From the NCBI RefSeq assembly GCF_006716745.1, contig NZ_VFPP01000001.1, positions 5,653,386 to 5,717,385 of the forward strand: 64,000 nucleotides of DNA, in the 5' to 3' direction. A model generated the notes under the pieces. The model was given only the letters and a program-made list of their open reading frames with translations, was not told the origin of the DNA and searched no databases. Source of the stretch: Saccharothrix saharensis (GTDB lineage Bacteria > Actinomycetota > Actinomycetes > Mycobacteriales > Pseudonocardiaceae). The position numbers were made by a program, and so were the translations under genes. Shown piece after piece: positions 49,255 to 60,000 of the stretch (the stretch's first letter is position 1; the number at the start of each line of letters is the position of its first letter).

Positions 49255-50315
49255 GCCGTCAGGGTCCGCTCGGCCGTCCGCCGCCACGTGAACTCCGCCG
49301 CGTGCGTCCGCCGTGCCACCTGGTCGGCGGGCGTGGGCGGTGCTTCCACGGCTTCCACCATGGCCGACGCGAGCGCCTCCACGTCACCGACCGGCACGTG
49401 CGCCGCGTACCCGCCGGCGACCTCGCGCAACGCCGCCACGTCCGTGCACACCACCGGCACGTTGCACGCCAGCGCCTCCAGCACGGGCAGCCCGAACCCC
49501 TCGTCGCGCGACGGCAGCACCAACGCCGCCGCGCCCGCCACGACACTCCTCAGGTCCACGTCGTTCAGGTACCCGGTCCGCAGCACCCGGTCGTCCGAGC
49601 CGGCCGCGTGCGGCCCCGCCAGCACCAGCGGTGGCAACGACGGCCGCGCCGCGTGGGCCGTCACCAGCGTGCCCAACCCCTTGCGCGGCCCACCCGCGCC
49701 CACGAACAGCAAGTACTCCGACGGCAACCCCAGCCGGGACCGCAGCGCGGGCGACGGCGGCCGGGCCGCGAACCACGCCGGGTCGACCCCCAGCGGCGTC
49801 ACGACGATCTTCGACTCGGGCACGCCGAGCCGTTCCATCACGACCTCGGCCACCGCGCGGGTCGGCGTGCACACCACGTCCGCCCGCGTGGCCGACTTGT
49901 GCACCAGCTCCGGCAGCCGCCGGTCGGACGGGGGCAGGTCGCCGGGTGTGTCGAGGAACGCCAGGTCGTGGATGGTCGTCACGCCACCCGCCCGCAGCAC
50001 CGGCGGCAGGACGAAGTTGGTCGCGTGCATGACGTCGGTGGGCCCGGCCAGGAACTCCACCGGCGGGAACGGCATCCGCAGCCAGAACTGCCGCAGCAGC
50101 CGCGCCGACACCGGCAGCCCGCGCGCCACGACGTCGTGCGGCAGCACGGTCCGCAGCGCCCGCCACCCGCGCAGCGTGAACGCGACCGCGCGCACGTCGA
50201 CCTCGTCCAGCATCGACGCCAGCTCCTCGGCCAGCGCCGCCGTGTACCGGCCGATCCCGGTCCGCTGCCCGAGCAGGGGGGTGCCGTCGATCAGCACCCG
50301 CAACGGCCTAGCCAC
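49230..50315 (-). CDS. Glycosyltransferase family 4
   Basis: 361 aa GT-B enzyme. The N-terminal domain starts VLIDGTPLLGQRTGIGRYTA. The C-terminal donor-binding domain has LLFVGAGGPRKGLGTLV, then the EX7E-like SRDEGFGLPVLEALACNVPV. The layout matches mannosyl- or other hexosyltransferases that work on lipid-linked envelope glycans at the cytoplasmic face. It overlaps the GT2-GT4 fusion gene by 8 bp and is translated with it. Confidence 0.88.
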   Translation of the reverse strand: MARPLRVLIDGTPLLGQRTGIGRYTAALAEELASMLDEVDVRAVAFTLRGWRALRTVLPHDVVARGLPVSARLLRQFWLRMPFPPVEFLAGPTDVMHATNFVLPPVLRAGGVTTIHDLAFLDTPGDLPPSDRRLPELVHKSATRADVVCTPTRAVAEVVMERLGVPESKIVVTPLGVDPAWFAARPPSPALRSRLGLPSEYLLFVGAGGPRKGLGTLVTAHAARPSLPPLVLAGPHAAGSDDRVLRTGYLNDVDLRSVVAGAAALVLPSRDEGFGLPVLEALACNVPVVCTDVAALREVAGGYAAHVPVGDVEALASAMVEAVEAPPTPADQVARRTHAAEFTWRRTAERTLTAYRRAAGQ

Positions 50316-52797
50316 GGCGCAGCTTCTTCAGCACGCGCCCGGTCGCCCGGCGGGCCACCTCGCCCGCGCCGCCGGCGGTCATGTACTCCTTGACCAGCGC
50401 GACGTCCCGCTGCACCTTCTCCATGCGCCCGAGCGGCCGGTTGCGCACCATGAGCGCCGAGCCGGGCAGCCGGTCGGCGGCCGGTCGGGGGTTGCGGCAG
50501 AACTCGGTGAGCGGCGCCAGCACGTTCTCCCAGGTGAACCGCTCCCGCACGACCGCGATCCGCTCCACGCACCCGGCGGCGAAAGCGGTGTCGTACAGGA
50601 CCTTCTCCAGCGCGTCGGCCAGCGCGTCCGGGTCCTCCGACGGCACCACGACGCCCAGGTCCTCGCGCCGCACCAGGTCGGCGAACGAGTCGCCGTCCGT
50701 GGTCACGATCGGCAGCCCGGCCCACAGGTAGTCCAGCACCCGGGTCCGGAACGCGAACGTCGTCTCCACGTGCTCGTAGTGCGTGGTCACGCCCGCGTTC
50801 GCGTCGAGCAGCCAGTTCTGCCGGTCGTGGTAGGGCACCCAGGTCTCGTTGAAGAAGACGTGCGAGTCCACGAGGTCCAGCCGCTTGGCCAGCGCGCGGG
50901 TCTGCCCGGCGATGTCCATGTCCGGCACCTCGGGGTTGGGGTGCTTCATGCCCAGGAACACCAGCCGCGCGTCCGAGCGGCGGGTGCGCAGTCGATCCAC
51001 CGCGTGCAGCAGGGTCAGCGGGTCGAACCAGCTGTAGACGCCGCCCGCCCACAGCACGACCTTGTCCGACTCGCCGATCCCCAGCGTGGAGCGCAGGCCG
51101 GGCCCGGTGCGCTGCGGCGGTTTGCCGGGCAGCCCGAACGGCACCTCGGCCAGCAGCGACCGCACGGTCGGGTCGTTGTCGTACAGGGAGGGCGTGAGCC
51201 GGCCCAACGCGGTCAGGTGGCCGAGCCAGAAGTGCCGCTGCCGCTCCGACGCGCACAGGAAGAAGTCGCCGCGCGCCAACTGGTCGTTGATCACCTTGGT
51301 GACGCCGACCAGGTCCAGCTCGCGCTGCTCGTCGGTGGCGTCCTTGCCCTGTTCGAGCAGTTCCAGGTGCATCGGGTCGTAGATGTCGCAGACGACGACC
51401 TTGGTGGAAGTCGCCTTCTTCAGCTCGGGCACGAACTCCAGCGCGTGTCCCTGGAGCACGACCACGTCGGCCCACTCGACCTGCGCGCCCAGGTCGCGCC
51501 GGGCCACCTTCAGCACCGGGAACGACGCCTCGGGCGGCGCGCACAGCGGGTTGATCGTGACCAGTCGGACCTCGTGCTCGCCGGACAGCACGTCGGCCAT
51601 GTTCCAGGCCCGGATCGCGGGTCCGGCCATCTTCTCGGTGATCGCGTCGCCGGTGATCACCAGGACCCGGCGCGGCCGGCCGAAGACCTGCTCCAGCCCG
51701 AACACCTCGACCAGCACGTCGTGCGCGGCCAGGTAGCGGGGCAGCGGGTAGGCGGGTTCCATGGCCTTGCGCATCAACGGCACCAGGTCGGCGTCGGACA
51801 CGCGGCGCGCGGCCTGCTCGACCTGGCGCGACTCGGCCAGCGACGGCAGCAGCTCGACGAACTGGTCGATCGCGAGGAACCCGGCCAGCGCCTGCCGCGA
51901 CACCGGCACGGGCGCGCGGTCGTCGGCGGGGTCGTCCGGGCGGCGGGTGATCTCCAGCTGGGTGGCGTCGATCTCGCCGCGCGCGGTGGCCCGGCGGACG
52001 ACCAGGGCCAGCGCGGCGGGCAGCGCCTTGGCCAGGGTCTCGTCGGAGAAGTTCTTGTAGAGCGCGGCGAGGGCGTTGCGCTCCAGCAGGTACAGCTCAC
52101 GGCTGCTGTCCACAGTGGACATCGAGGCGTGGTGCTTGTGGTAGGTCAGGGACGTGGGCGCGTACCGGACGCGCCAGCCGCGCAGGTTCATCCGCCAGCC
52201 GAGGTCGACGTCCTCGTAGAACATGAAGAACCGCTCGTCGAACCCGCCGAGCTCGCGGAACACCCCGGTCCGCACGACCAGCGCCGAGCCGGTGCCGAAC
52301 AGCACGTCGCGCGGCACGTCGTGGGAGCCGTCGTCGGGTTGGCCGGCGTGCCGCTTGTAGCCCATGCCGAACCACGTGAGGCCGGCGTCCACGAAGTCGA
52401 TCTCGCGGCCGTCCCAGTCGAGCACCTTGCTGGCCACCGCGCCGACGGAGGGCTCGGCGCGCAGCACCGCCACCGCCTCGCGCAGCCACCCCGGGTGGGG
52501 CCTGGCGTCGTTGTTGAGGAACGCGACCACCGACCCGCGGGCCGAGCGGACGCCGAGGTTGCACCCGCCGGCGAAGCCCAGGTTCGCCGGCGACTCGACC
52601 ACCTCGGCGTTCGGCGACGCGGCGCGGATGCGGTCCGCGCCGCCGTCGCCCGAGGCGTTGTCGACCACGATGACCTGGAGTTTCTCCGCCGGGTAGTCGA
52701 GGTCGCCGAACAACGCGCGCAGGCAGGTGATGGTGTCGTCGGCGCCGCGGTAGTTGACCACGACCACCGAGACGTCAGGCAGGGTCCCTTGCTCCAC
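50308..52797 (-). CDS. Bifunctional glycosyltransferase (GT2 + GT4 fusion)
   Basis: 829 aa. Residues 8-250 are a GT2 domain: SVVVVNYRGADDTITCLRAL, VDNASGDGG, LGFAGGCNLG, FLNNDARPHPGW (DxD-like) and FFMFYEDVDLGWRMNLRGWR, similar to rhamnosyltransferases. Residues 250-370 are a helical linker. Residues 370-770 are a GT-B (GT4-like) domain: RVLVITGDAITEKMAGPAIR, VVVCDIYDPMHLELLEQGKD, VLWAGGVYSWFDPLTLLHAV, and LDYLWAGLPIVTTDGDSFA. Two transfer steps on one chain suggest successive sugar additions to a wall polymer. The last 40 residues are basic, possibly membrane-associating. Confidence 0.85.
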   Translation of the reverse strand: MEQGTLPDVSVVVVNYRGADDTITCLRALFGDLDYPAEKLQVIVVDNASGDGGADRIRAASPNAEVVESPANLGFAGGCNLGVRSARGSVVAFLNNDARPHPGWLREAVAVLRAEPSVGAVASKVLDWDGREIDFVDAGLTWFGMGYKRHAGQPDDGSHDVPRDVLFGTGSALVVRTGVFRELGGFDERFFMFYEDVDLGWRMNLRGWRVRYAPTSLTYHKHHASMSTVDSSRELYLLERNALAALYKNFSDETLAKALPAALALVVRRATARGEIDATQLEITRRPDDPADDRAPVPVSRQALAGFLAIDQFVELLPSLAESRQVEQAARRVSDADLVPLMRKAMEPAYPLPRYLAAHDVLVEVFGLEQVFGRPRRVLVITGDAITEKMAGPAIRAWNMADVLSGEHEVRLVTINPLCAPPEASFPVLKVARRDLGAQVEWADVVVLQGHALEFVPELKKATSTKVVVCDIYDPMHLELLEQGKDATDEQRELDLVGVTKVINDQLARGDFFLCASERQRHFWLGHLTALGRLTPSLYDNDPTVRSLLAEVPFGLPGKPPQRTGPGLRSTLGIGESDKVVLWAGGVYSWFDPLTLLHAVDRLRTRRSDARLVFLGMKHPNPEVPDMDIAGQTRALAKRLDLVDSHVFFNETWVPYHDRQNWLLDANAGVTTHYEHVETTFAFRTRVLDYLWAGLPIVTTDGDSFADLVRREDLGVVVPSEDPDALADALEKVLYDTAFAAGCVERIAVVRERFTWENVLAPLTEFCRNPRPAADRLPGSALMVRNRPLGRMEKVQRDVALVKEYMTAGGAGEVARRATGRVLKKLRRG

Positions 52798-52930
52798 GGG
52801 CTAACTCTGCCTCATCACGCTCCGCAGCGTGCGGTCAAGGTGTCCTACGCCTCCGCGCCGGGCTCGCCGACACCCGCCGGGTCGACGTCCCGCCACCCGG
52901 ATCAACGCCCGCCCGGCCACCCGGCGCCGC

Positions 52931-53851
52931 CTAACGGCCGGCCCACTCCCGCCACACCGCGCGCCGGTCCACCGTCGCACGTCGGCCGATCCGCCACCGC
53001 TGCGCCACCGTCACCGGCAGCCTGACCAGCACCTCCAGCAGCACGCGCACGCGCAGCGGCACGTGGAAGTTGGCCGCGTCCGGGGTGGCGCGGCGCAGCG
53101 GCAGCAGGGCGGTGATGGCGGCGAACCGCACCAACTCGCGCACGGCCGTGCCCGCGGGCGCGCAGCGCAGCAGCGTCAGCAGGCGGTTGCGTTCGTTCCA
53201 GCGGTGGAACGGGCGGGAGCCGGGGTTGGTGCTCGCGCCGTGCCGGTGGTGCACCCGGGCCGGGCCGACGGACAGCACCCGGTACCCGGCCAGCCGCAGC
53301 CGCCAGGCCGTGTCGGTGTCCTCGTAGTAGCAGAAGAACGCTGCCGGCACGCCGCCCACGCGCTCCACCGCGTCCCGGCGCAGCAGCGCCGCGCCGCCGC
53401 AGAAGCCGAACACCTCCCGGCCGGCCAGGACCAGGTCGGCGCCGTGCCCGTCGGCGGTCAGCCGGACGCCGACCGACTGGGTCGAGCCGTCGGCCAGCAG
53501 CATCGACGGGGTCGCGGCGGCGGCGTCGGGCGTGGCGTCCAGGGCGTCTTCGAGGGCGGCGAGCCAGCCGTCGTCGGGCACCGCGTCGTCGTTGAGCCAG
53601 GCCACGTACCGGGTGGTGATCGTCGGCAACGCCGCCGCGAGACCGCCCGCGTACCCGCGGTTGACCGGCAGGCGCAGCACCTCGGGGCGGCTGGGGTGCG
53701 CGGCGATCAGCCCGGCCGTGCCGTCGTCGGAGGCGTTGTCGACCACGAGTGTCCGGTGTGGACGCTGGCGGGCGAGGGCGTCGAGGCACGCGGTGATGTG
53801 CTCCCGGCCCCGCCACGTCACCACGACCACCGTCGTGCTGGGGATCGACAC
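52931..53851 (-). CDS. Glycosyltransferase family 2 (rhamnosyltransferase-like)
   Basis: 306 aa from the GTG at 53851. GT2 marks: TVVVVTWRGREHITACLDAL, VVDNASDDGTAGLI, NRGYAGGLAAAL, AWLNDDAVPDDGW (DDxD-type metal site) and FCYYEDTDTAWRLRLAGYR. Several hydrophobic residues near the C-terminus could contact the membrane. Donor is likely a dTDP-sugar, perhaps the rhamnose made by the RmlB/D products (inference). It is divergent from the GT4 gene at 53872 across only 20 bp. Confidence 0.87.
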   Translation of the reverse strand: MSIPSTTVVVVTWRGREHITACLDALARQRPHRTLVVDNASDDGTAGLIAAHPSRPEVLRLPVNRGYAGGLAAALPTITTRYVAWLNDDAVPDDGWLAALEDALDATPDAAAATPSMLLADGSTQSVGVRLTADGHGADLVLAGREVFGFCGGAALLRRDAVERVGGVPAAFFCYYEDTDTAWRLRLAGYRVLSVGPARVHHRHGASTNPGSRPFHRWNERNRLLTLLRCAPAGTAVRELVRFAAITALLPLRRATPDAANFHVPLRVRVLLEVLVRLPVTVAQRWRIGRRATVDRRAVWREWAGR

Positions 53852-53871
53852 GGCGTGAGACGGTACGCGAC

Positions 53872-54906
53872 GTGCCCGACCTCGTTGTGCTGACCGAGCA
53901 GTTGCTGGCGCCGGTGCCCGGCGGTACCGGCCGGTACACGCGCGAGCTGGCCGCCGCGCTGGCCGCCACCGCGCCCGCCGGGTGGACCGTGACCGGGGCG
54001 GTGAGCAGGCACGCCGACGTGTCGGCGGCCGTGGTCCCCGGTGTGCGCGGGCCGCGCGTGCTGCCCCTGCCCCGACGTGCGCTGATCGCGGCGTGGGAGC
54101 GGGGCGTGCCGTACTGGCCGGGCGGGGACTCGGTGCACGCGTTCACGCCGTTCGCGCCGCCGCGCGGGCGCGTGGTGGTGACCGTGCACGACACCGTGCC
54201 GTGGACGCACCCGTCGACGTTGACCCCGCGCGGGGTGGCGTGGCACCAGCGCGTGATCAGCCGTGCGACGGCGCGTGCGGGCGCGGTCGTGGTGCCGACG
54301 GCGGTCGTCGCCGAGGAGCTGCGGCGGTACGCGCCCGGACCCGCGCCCGTCCACGTGGTGGGGAACGGCGTCACGGTGTTCCCGGCGGAGGAGCCGGTGG
54401 ACGTGCCGCCCCGGTACGTCCTCGCGATCGGGACCGTCGAGCCGCGCAAGGGGTTCGACCTGCTGGTGTCCGCTACGGCGGAGCTGGACGTGCCGCTGGT
54501 CGTGGTCGGGCCGCAGGGCTGGGGCGGGGTCGACCTGCGCGCGCCCCACGTCCGCTTGATGGGGCGGTTGAGCGACGCGCAGCTGGCGTTCGTGCTGCGG
54601 CGCGCGGCGGTGCTGGCCGCGCCGAGCCTGGCCGAGGGGTTCGGGCTGCCGGTGGTGGAGGCGATGGCGGCGGGCGTGCCGGTCGTGCACTCCGACGCGC
54701 CGGCGCTGGTCGAGGTGGCCGGTGGCGCGGGGGTGGTCGTGGCCCGCGGTGATCGTGCGGCGCTGGTCGCCGGGCTGCGCCCGATGCTGTCCGATTCGTC
54801 ACTGGTTGATCGGCTCGTCGCGGCTGGCCGGCTCAGGGCCGAGGCGTTCACCTGGGAGAACGCCGCGCGGGCGGTCTGGGGCATCCACCTGGGACTGGTT
54901 CGCTGA
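53872..54906 (+). CDS. Glycosyltransferase family 4
   Basis: 344 aa GT-B enzyme. VPGGTGRYTRELAAAL at the N-terminus, VVTVHDTVPWTHPSTLTP in the acceptor domain, YVLAIGTVEPRKGFDLLV at the domain junction, and APSLAEGFGLPVVEAMAAG as the EX7E donor motif. The pattern matches the neighbouring GT4 genes. It is the first of three rightward genes ending with WbbL. Confidence 0.87.
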   Translation: MPDLVVLTEQLLAPVPGGTGRYTRELAAALAATAPAGWTVTGAVSRHADVSAAVVPGVRGPRVLPLPRRALIAAWERGVPYWPGGDSVHAFTPFAPPRGRVVVTVHDTVPWTHPSTLTPRGVAWHQRVISRATARAGAVVVPTAVVAEELRRYAPGPAPVHVVGNGVTVFPAEEPVDVPPRYVLAIGTVEPRKGFDLLVSATAELDVPLVVVGPQGWGGVDLRAPHVRLMGRLSDAQLAFVLRRAAVLAAPSLAEGFGLPVVEAMAAGVPVVHSDAPALVEVAGGAGVVVARGDRAALVAGLRPMLSDSSLVDRLVAAGRLRAEAFTWENAARAVWGIHLGLVR

Positions 54907-54964
54907 CGCACAGTTTGCGCCATTTCCGGTCTACCCCGGGGTCGCCCGCCGTACCCTTCTGCGC

Positions 54965-56113
54965 GTGTCACCCGTCGAACCCAGCGTGCTGATCGACGCC
55001 ACCGCCGTCCCGACCGACCGAGGTGGCGTCGGGCGGTACGTGGACTCCCTGGTGGCCGCGCTGGACGCGGACGGCGCACGGCTCAGCGTGGTGTGCCAAC
55101 CCCGTGACGCCGCGCTCTACACGACCCTGGCCCCCCGATCGCGGGTCATCCCGGCGACGGACGCGGTGGCCACCCGGACCGCCCGGTTGACGTGGGAGCA
55201 GACGACCCTGCCCCGGCTGGCCGCCCGGCTCGGCGTGGCGGTCGTGCACTCGCCGCACTACACCGTGCCGCTGGCCAACCGCGCGGCGTCCGTCGTGACG
55301 CTGCACGACGCGACGTTCTTCACCGACGCGGTGCTGCACTCGTCGGTGAAGGCGCGCTTCTTCCGCGCTTGGACCAGGGCTTCGCTGCGGCGGGCCGCGC
55401 TGTGCGTGGTGCCGTCGCGGGCGACCGCCGACGAACTGGCCCGGGTCGCGGGCGCGGACCGGCGGTTGCTGCACATCGCCCAGCACGGCGTGGAGACCGA
55501 GCGGTTCCACCCGCCCAAGCCCGAGGACGTGGCCGAGGTGCGGCGGATGCTGTCGCTCGGCGACGCGCCGTACGTGGCGTTCCTGGGCGCGTTGGAGCCG
55601 CGCAAGAACGTGCCGGCGCTGATCCGCGGGTTCGCGCAGGCGTGCCGCGACCGGCCGAACCCGCCCGCGCTCGTGCTCGCGGGCCAGCCCGGCTGGGACA
55701 GCCAGGTGGAACGCGCCCTGGACGCCGTGCCGCACCGGGTGCGCGTGATCCGGGCCGGCTACCTGCCGTTCCCGTCGCTGGCCGGGTTCCTCGGCGGCGC
55801 GGAGCTGGTGGCGTACCCGTCGCTCGGCGAGGGGTTCGGGCTGCCGGTGCTCGAGGCGATGGCCTGCGGCGCGGCCGTGCTCACGACCCGGCGGCTGAGC
55901 CTGCCCGAGGTCGGCGGCGACGCGGTGGCGTACTGCGGCGTGGGCGCGGGTGACATCGCGGCGGCCCTGACCGAGCTGCTGGACGACCCGGCCCGGCGAG
56001 CGGCGCTGGCCGCGGCGGCGCTCGTGCGGGCGAAGGACTTCTCCTGGTCCACGTCGGCGGCACGGCACCGGCTGGCCTACGAGCGCGCGGCCCGTTCGCA
56101 CCGGCAGCGCTGA
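54965..56113 (+). CDS. Glycosyltransferase family 4
   Basis: About 382 aa from the GTG at 54965. VLIDATAVPTDRGGVGRYVD, VVHSPHYTVPLANRA, VTLHDATFFTDAVLHSSVK, YVAFLGALEPRKNVPALIRG and YPSLGEGFGLPVLEAMACG are the GT4 blocks. It is closely similar in layout to the 49230-50315 protein. The gap to the previous gene is 58 bp and to wbbL 49 bp, so one transcript is likely. Probably a mannosyl- or glucosyltransferase for an envelope glycan. Confidence 0.88.
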   Translation: MSPVEPSVLIDATAVPTDRGGVGRYVDSLVAALDADGARLSVVCQPRDAALYTTLAPRSRVIPATDAVATRTARLTWEQTTLPRLAARLGVAVVHSPHYTVPLANRAASVVTLHDATFFTDAVLHSSVKARFFRAWTRASLRRAALCVVPSRATADELARVAGADRRLLHIAQHGVETERFHPPKPEDVAEVRRMLSLGDAPYVAFLGALEPRKNVPALIRGFAQACRDRPNPPALVLAGQPGWDSQVERALDAVPHRVRVIRAGYLPFPSLAGFLGGAELVAYPSLGEGFGLPVLEAMACGAAVLTTRRLSLPEVGGDAVAYCGVGAGDIAAALTELLDDPARRAALAAAALVRAKDFSWSTSAARHRLAYERAARSHRQR

Positions 56114-56162
56114 AGACCCGGCGGGGGACACGCCTTCGTGCGGCCCGCGCGTCACCACTAGG

Positions 56163-57023
56163 GTGGCCGGCGTGACGCGTTACGGAGACGAGCTGGCGGT
56201 GGTGACCGTCACCTACTCGCCCGGCGAGACCCTGGACACCTTCCTGTCCACGCTGTCCGCCGCGACCACCCGGCCGGTGTCGGTGGTGCTGGCGGACAAC
56301 GGGTCCACCGACGGCGTGCCCGAACGCGCCGCCGCCGAGCACCCGCACGTGACGTTCCTGCCGACCGGCGGCAACCTCGGCTACGGCGCCGGCGCGAACC
56401 GCGGCGTCGCGTCGCTGCCCGACTCGGTCGGCTGGGTGGTGATCGCCAACCCGGACCTGTCGTGGGGCGTGGGCAGCCTGGACAAGCTGCTGGAGGCCGC
56501 CAAGCGGTGGCCGCGCGGCGGCGCGTTCGGCCCCCTGATCCGCGAACCGTCCGGTGCGGTGTACCCGTCGGCCCGGCTGCTGCCGTCGTTGGGACGGGGT
56601 GTGGGCCACGCGCTGTTCGCGGTCGTGTGGCCGTCGAACCCGTGGTCGCGCGAGTACCGCCAGGCCGCGGCCGCGCCGGAGGAGCGCACGGCCGGCTGGC
56701 TGTCCGGCTCGTGCCTGCTGATGCGCCGCGAGGCGTTCGACTCGGTCGACGGCTTCGACCCCCGCTACTTCATGTACTTCGAGGACGTCGACCTGGGCGA
56801 CCGCCTGGGCCGCGCGGGCTGGCTGAACGTCTACGTGCCGGAGGCCGAGGTCGTGCACATCGGCGGCCACTCGACCCAGCGCGCCTCCAAGCGCATGCTC
56901 GCCGCCCACCACTCCAGCGCCTACCGCTACCTCTCCGACCGCCACCGCGGCCCGCTGTGGGCACCGCTGATGCTGGCCGTGCGCGCGGGCCTGTCCCTGC
57001 GACTCCGCCTGATGACCCGATAA
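56163..57023 (+). CDS. wbbL: dTDP-rhamnosyltransferase WbbL
   Basis: 286 aa GT2 enzyme. AVVTVTYSPGETLDTFLSTL, LADNGSTDGVPERAAAEHP, NLGYGAGANRGVA, VIANPDLSWGVGSLDKLLEA, GPLIREPSGAVYPSAR, WLSGSCLLMRREAF and YFMYFEDVDLGDRLGRAGWL agree almost block for block with mycobacterial WbbL as I remember it. WbbL adds L-rhamnose to decaprenyl-PP-GlcNAc, making the linker that joins arabinogalactan to peptidoglycan. RmlB and RmlD encoded upstream help make the donor. In mycobacteria manB follows directly; here the NACHT gene and a glycosylase gene lie between. Confidence 0.92.
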   Translation: MAGVTRYGDELAVVTVTYSPGETLDTFLSTLSAATTRPVSVVLADNGSTDGVPERAAAEHPHVTFLPTGGNLGYGAGANRGVASLPDSVGWVVIANPDLSWGVGSLDKLLEAAKRWPRGGAFGPLIREPSGAVYPSARLLPSLGRGVGHALFAVVWPSNPWSREYRQAAAAPEERTAGWLSGSCLLMRREAFDSVDGFDPRYFMYFEDVDLGDRLGRAGWLNVYVPEAEVVHIGGHSTQRASKRMLAAHHSSAYRYLSDRHRGPLWAPLMLAVRAGLSLRLRLMTR

Positions 57024-57063
57024 CTGCGCCTTCCCGCGGCCGGTCGCCGTGGATGATGTCCCG

Positions 57064-60000
57064 ATGCGCCGCTCCTTCTCCTACGGCGACGCGGTGAAGC
57101 TGCTCGGCGGCGACACCGGTCTCGTGAAGCTGCTGGACCGCGTCTCCGCGGCGACGGTGCTGGCCACGGGCGGCATCGACCTGCTCGACGCGCGCACCGA
57201 GGTCGTCCGGGTGGGCAAGCACCTGCTGTCGTCGCTGCGCGACCGCGTCACCGGGCTGCACCGCGTCGACCGCACCCGATTACTCGAGGCCGCCCACAGC
57301 ATCCTCGTGGTCACCTCGTTCTTCGAGGCGCTGGACGAGGCTGGGCTGCCGTTCCGGCTCAGGATCACCAAGGGTGAGCAGGTCGTCCTGACCGGCGGGA
57401 CGTGGTCCGGCTCGAAGCGCGCGGTGGACCTCGTCGAGCTGCTGTCGAACACCACGGTCCCCGTGCCGAGCGCCGAACTGCCGCCGGACGCGGTGATCGG
57501 CGACATCACGGCGTTCTACCGCTTCACGGCCGGCGAGGTGGTCGCCTTCCTGGCCGGCTTCGACGCCTGGGACGACCTGCCGCCGGACGAACGCCAACGG
57601 TTCGTCGCGGCCGCTCAGGACGTGCCGGTCCGTGCCGTGAGCCTCTACCGCGCGCGGTACCGGCAACTGGCGGTCGACTGCCCCGAGTTCGCGGTGTGGA
57701 CCTCCGGGATCGAGCACGCGGCGACCCGCGCCGAGGTCCGCACCGCCCTGGAGGACATGCGCGGGCTGCTGCGGCGGCTCGCAGGCGCTCAACCGCCCGA
57801 CGACCGCCGTGCCGCCCTGGCCCGGAGCTACCGCGCGGAGCTGGACCGCCCCGTCGTCGCGGGCGAGGTGTCGTCCGGGCTGGTGCTGCCCGCGCTGCGG
57901 CAGGCGTACGTGGCGCCGCGGTTCATGGTCGCGAAGGCCGACCAGGGTGACGACGTCAGCCAGGACGGCTGGTGGTCCGGGGTGCCGGTCCGCGCCGACC
58001 TGGACGACTACCTGGCGGGCTACTTCACGTCCTCGAGGGCGACCACCGCGCCGCTGGTCGTGCTGGGGCAGCCGGGTGCGGGCAAGTCGTTGTTGACCAA
58101 GATGCTGGCCGCGCAGCTGCCGGCCGAGGATTTCCTGCCGATCCGGGTCGTGCTGCGGGACGTGGCCACCGACACGACGTTGCAGGACCAGGTCGAGGCC
58201 GCCGTCACCCACGCGACGGGGGAGCGGCTGACCTGGCCGGACCTGGTCCGTTCGGCGGGTCCGGCGATCCCGGTGGTGCTGCTGGACGGCTTCGACGAGC
58301 TGCTCCAGGCCACCGGCACGAGCAAGTCGGACTACCTGGCGCGCGTGCGCGAGTTCCAGCAGCGTGAAGCGGCCCAGGGCCGAGCGGTGATCTTCGTGGT
58401 GACCACCCGCGTCGCGGTGGCGAACCGCGCCCGGCTCGCCGGGTCGACCGTGGTGCTGAAGCTGGAGCCGTTCGCCGACGACCAGGTCCGCCGCTGGCTG
58501 GACGTGTGGAACACCGCCAACCCGTCGGCGACCCTGTCACCCGAGGTCGCGCTGCGGTTTGCGGACCTCGCCGGCCAGCCGTTGCTGCTGTTCATGCTGG
58601 CCCTCTACAACGCCGAGGGCAACGCGCTGGAGGCCGAGGGCGCGGAACTCGCCAAGGCCCGCCTGTACGAGCGGCTGCTGACCAGGTTCGCCCGCCGCGA
58701 GGTCGACAAGAGCCTCCGCGACGCGTTGGACGACCAGGTCGACCGGGCCGTGGAGGAGGAGCTGGTCCGGCTGTCGGTCGTCGCGTTCGCGATGTTCAAC
58801 CGGGGCGTCCAGTGGATCGACGAGACCGAGCTGGACAGCGACCTGAACGCCCTGCTGAACCCCGGCGCCCGCGGTGTCCGGGACAAGCTGCGCCTCAGCT
58901 CGGCCCAGCTCGCCGTGGGCCGGTTCTTCTTCGTCCACGCCGCCCGTGCCGCGCACGACGACCAGGTGTCGCGGACCTACGAGTTCCTGCACGCGACGTT
59001 CGGCGAGTACCTGGTCGCCCGGCTCGTCCACCGGGTGTCGCTGGACGTGCTCGCCCACGTGACCAGGCCGCGCTACGGGCGTCAGGAGATCGACACGGGC
59101 TGGCTGGAACCGGTGCTGTCCTTCGCCCCGCTGGCCACGCGCGCCCCGGTGGTCTCGTTCCTGCGCGAGCTGTTCGACGACACTCCCGCAGCCGACCGCA
59201 CGGCCCTGTACGGGCTGTTCACCGACCTGGTGGACACGGTCCAGCACCGCCCGCCGGGCACCGGGCACCCCGACTACGTCCCGCGCCCCCTACCGGTCGC
59301 CCGTCGTATCGCGGCCTGCACGGCGAACCTGGTCACCCTCGCCGTCGTGGTGCGCGGGCGGCTGGCGGAGGACGACCTGCGCCCAACCGAGTGGCACGCG
59401 CTGGTGTTGTTGTGGCAGTCGCAGCTCGGCGGTGAGGAATCCGTGAGGCTGACCGACGTGCTCGACATCGAGCGCCTTCGGGTGAACGGTCAGGCGACCC
59501 TCGCCGTCGTCCTGCGAAAGGACCGGTCACCGCTGCCGGTCGACATGGCGTGGTTGTCCGACCTCGGCCCCGACACGCAGGGCGCGATCCTGCCACCTTT
59601 GCTCGACGATTTCCGCCGCTGGGAGACCTTCCGCCCGACGTGGTCCGGCGGACATGCGCTGCACACCCTCGAACCCCTCATGGCCAACATGGGGTCCGCG
59701 GTGAATTCATTCGTGCCGCACCAAGGCGAATTCCATTCCTTGGCGCGGCTATTGCTCGTCGTACTCGTATCTTCCAACCCGGCCGAGCGGTTCGCCGCCT
59801 ACGTGACCACTCTGTCGGCCCTCCGGAACGAGGCCTTCCGGGCTGGTACAGCTTACTCGACGTTGCTGTTCAACGCACTGGCCGCCGACGAAGTCGCTAC
59901 GGTTCCGCTGCTCAGGGAAGCCGTGGTGGCAGCGCCGATTGCCAGGCCGAGATCGATGGCGCTCAACCGGTGCATATCACGGCTATACCGGGAGACTGTG

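Noticed and set aside
49288..53025. A 1245-codon open frame on the + strand opposite the glycosyltransferase genes
   Set aside because: Composition is Arg/His/Gly-rich shadow sequence, and the other strand carries clear GT motifs in two genes.
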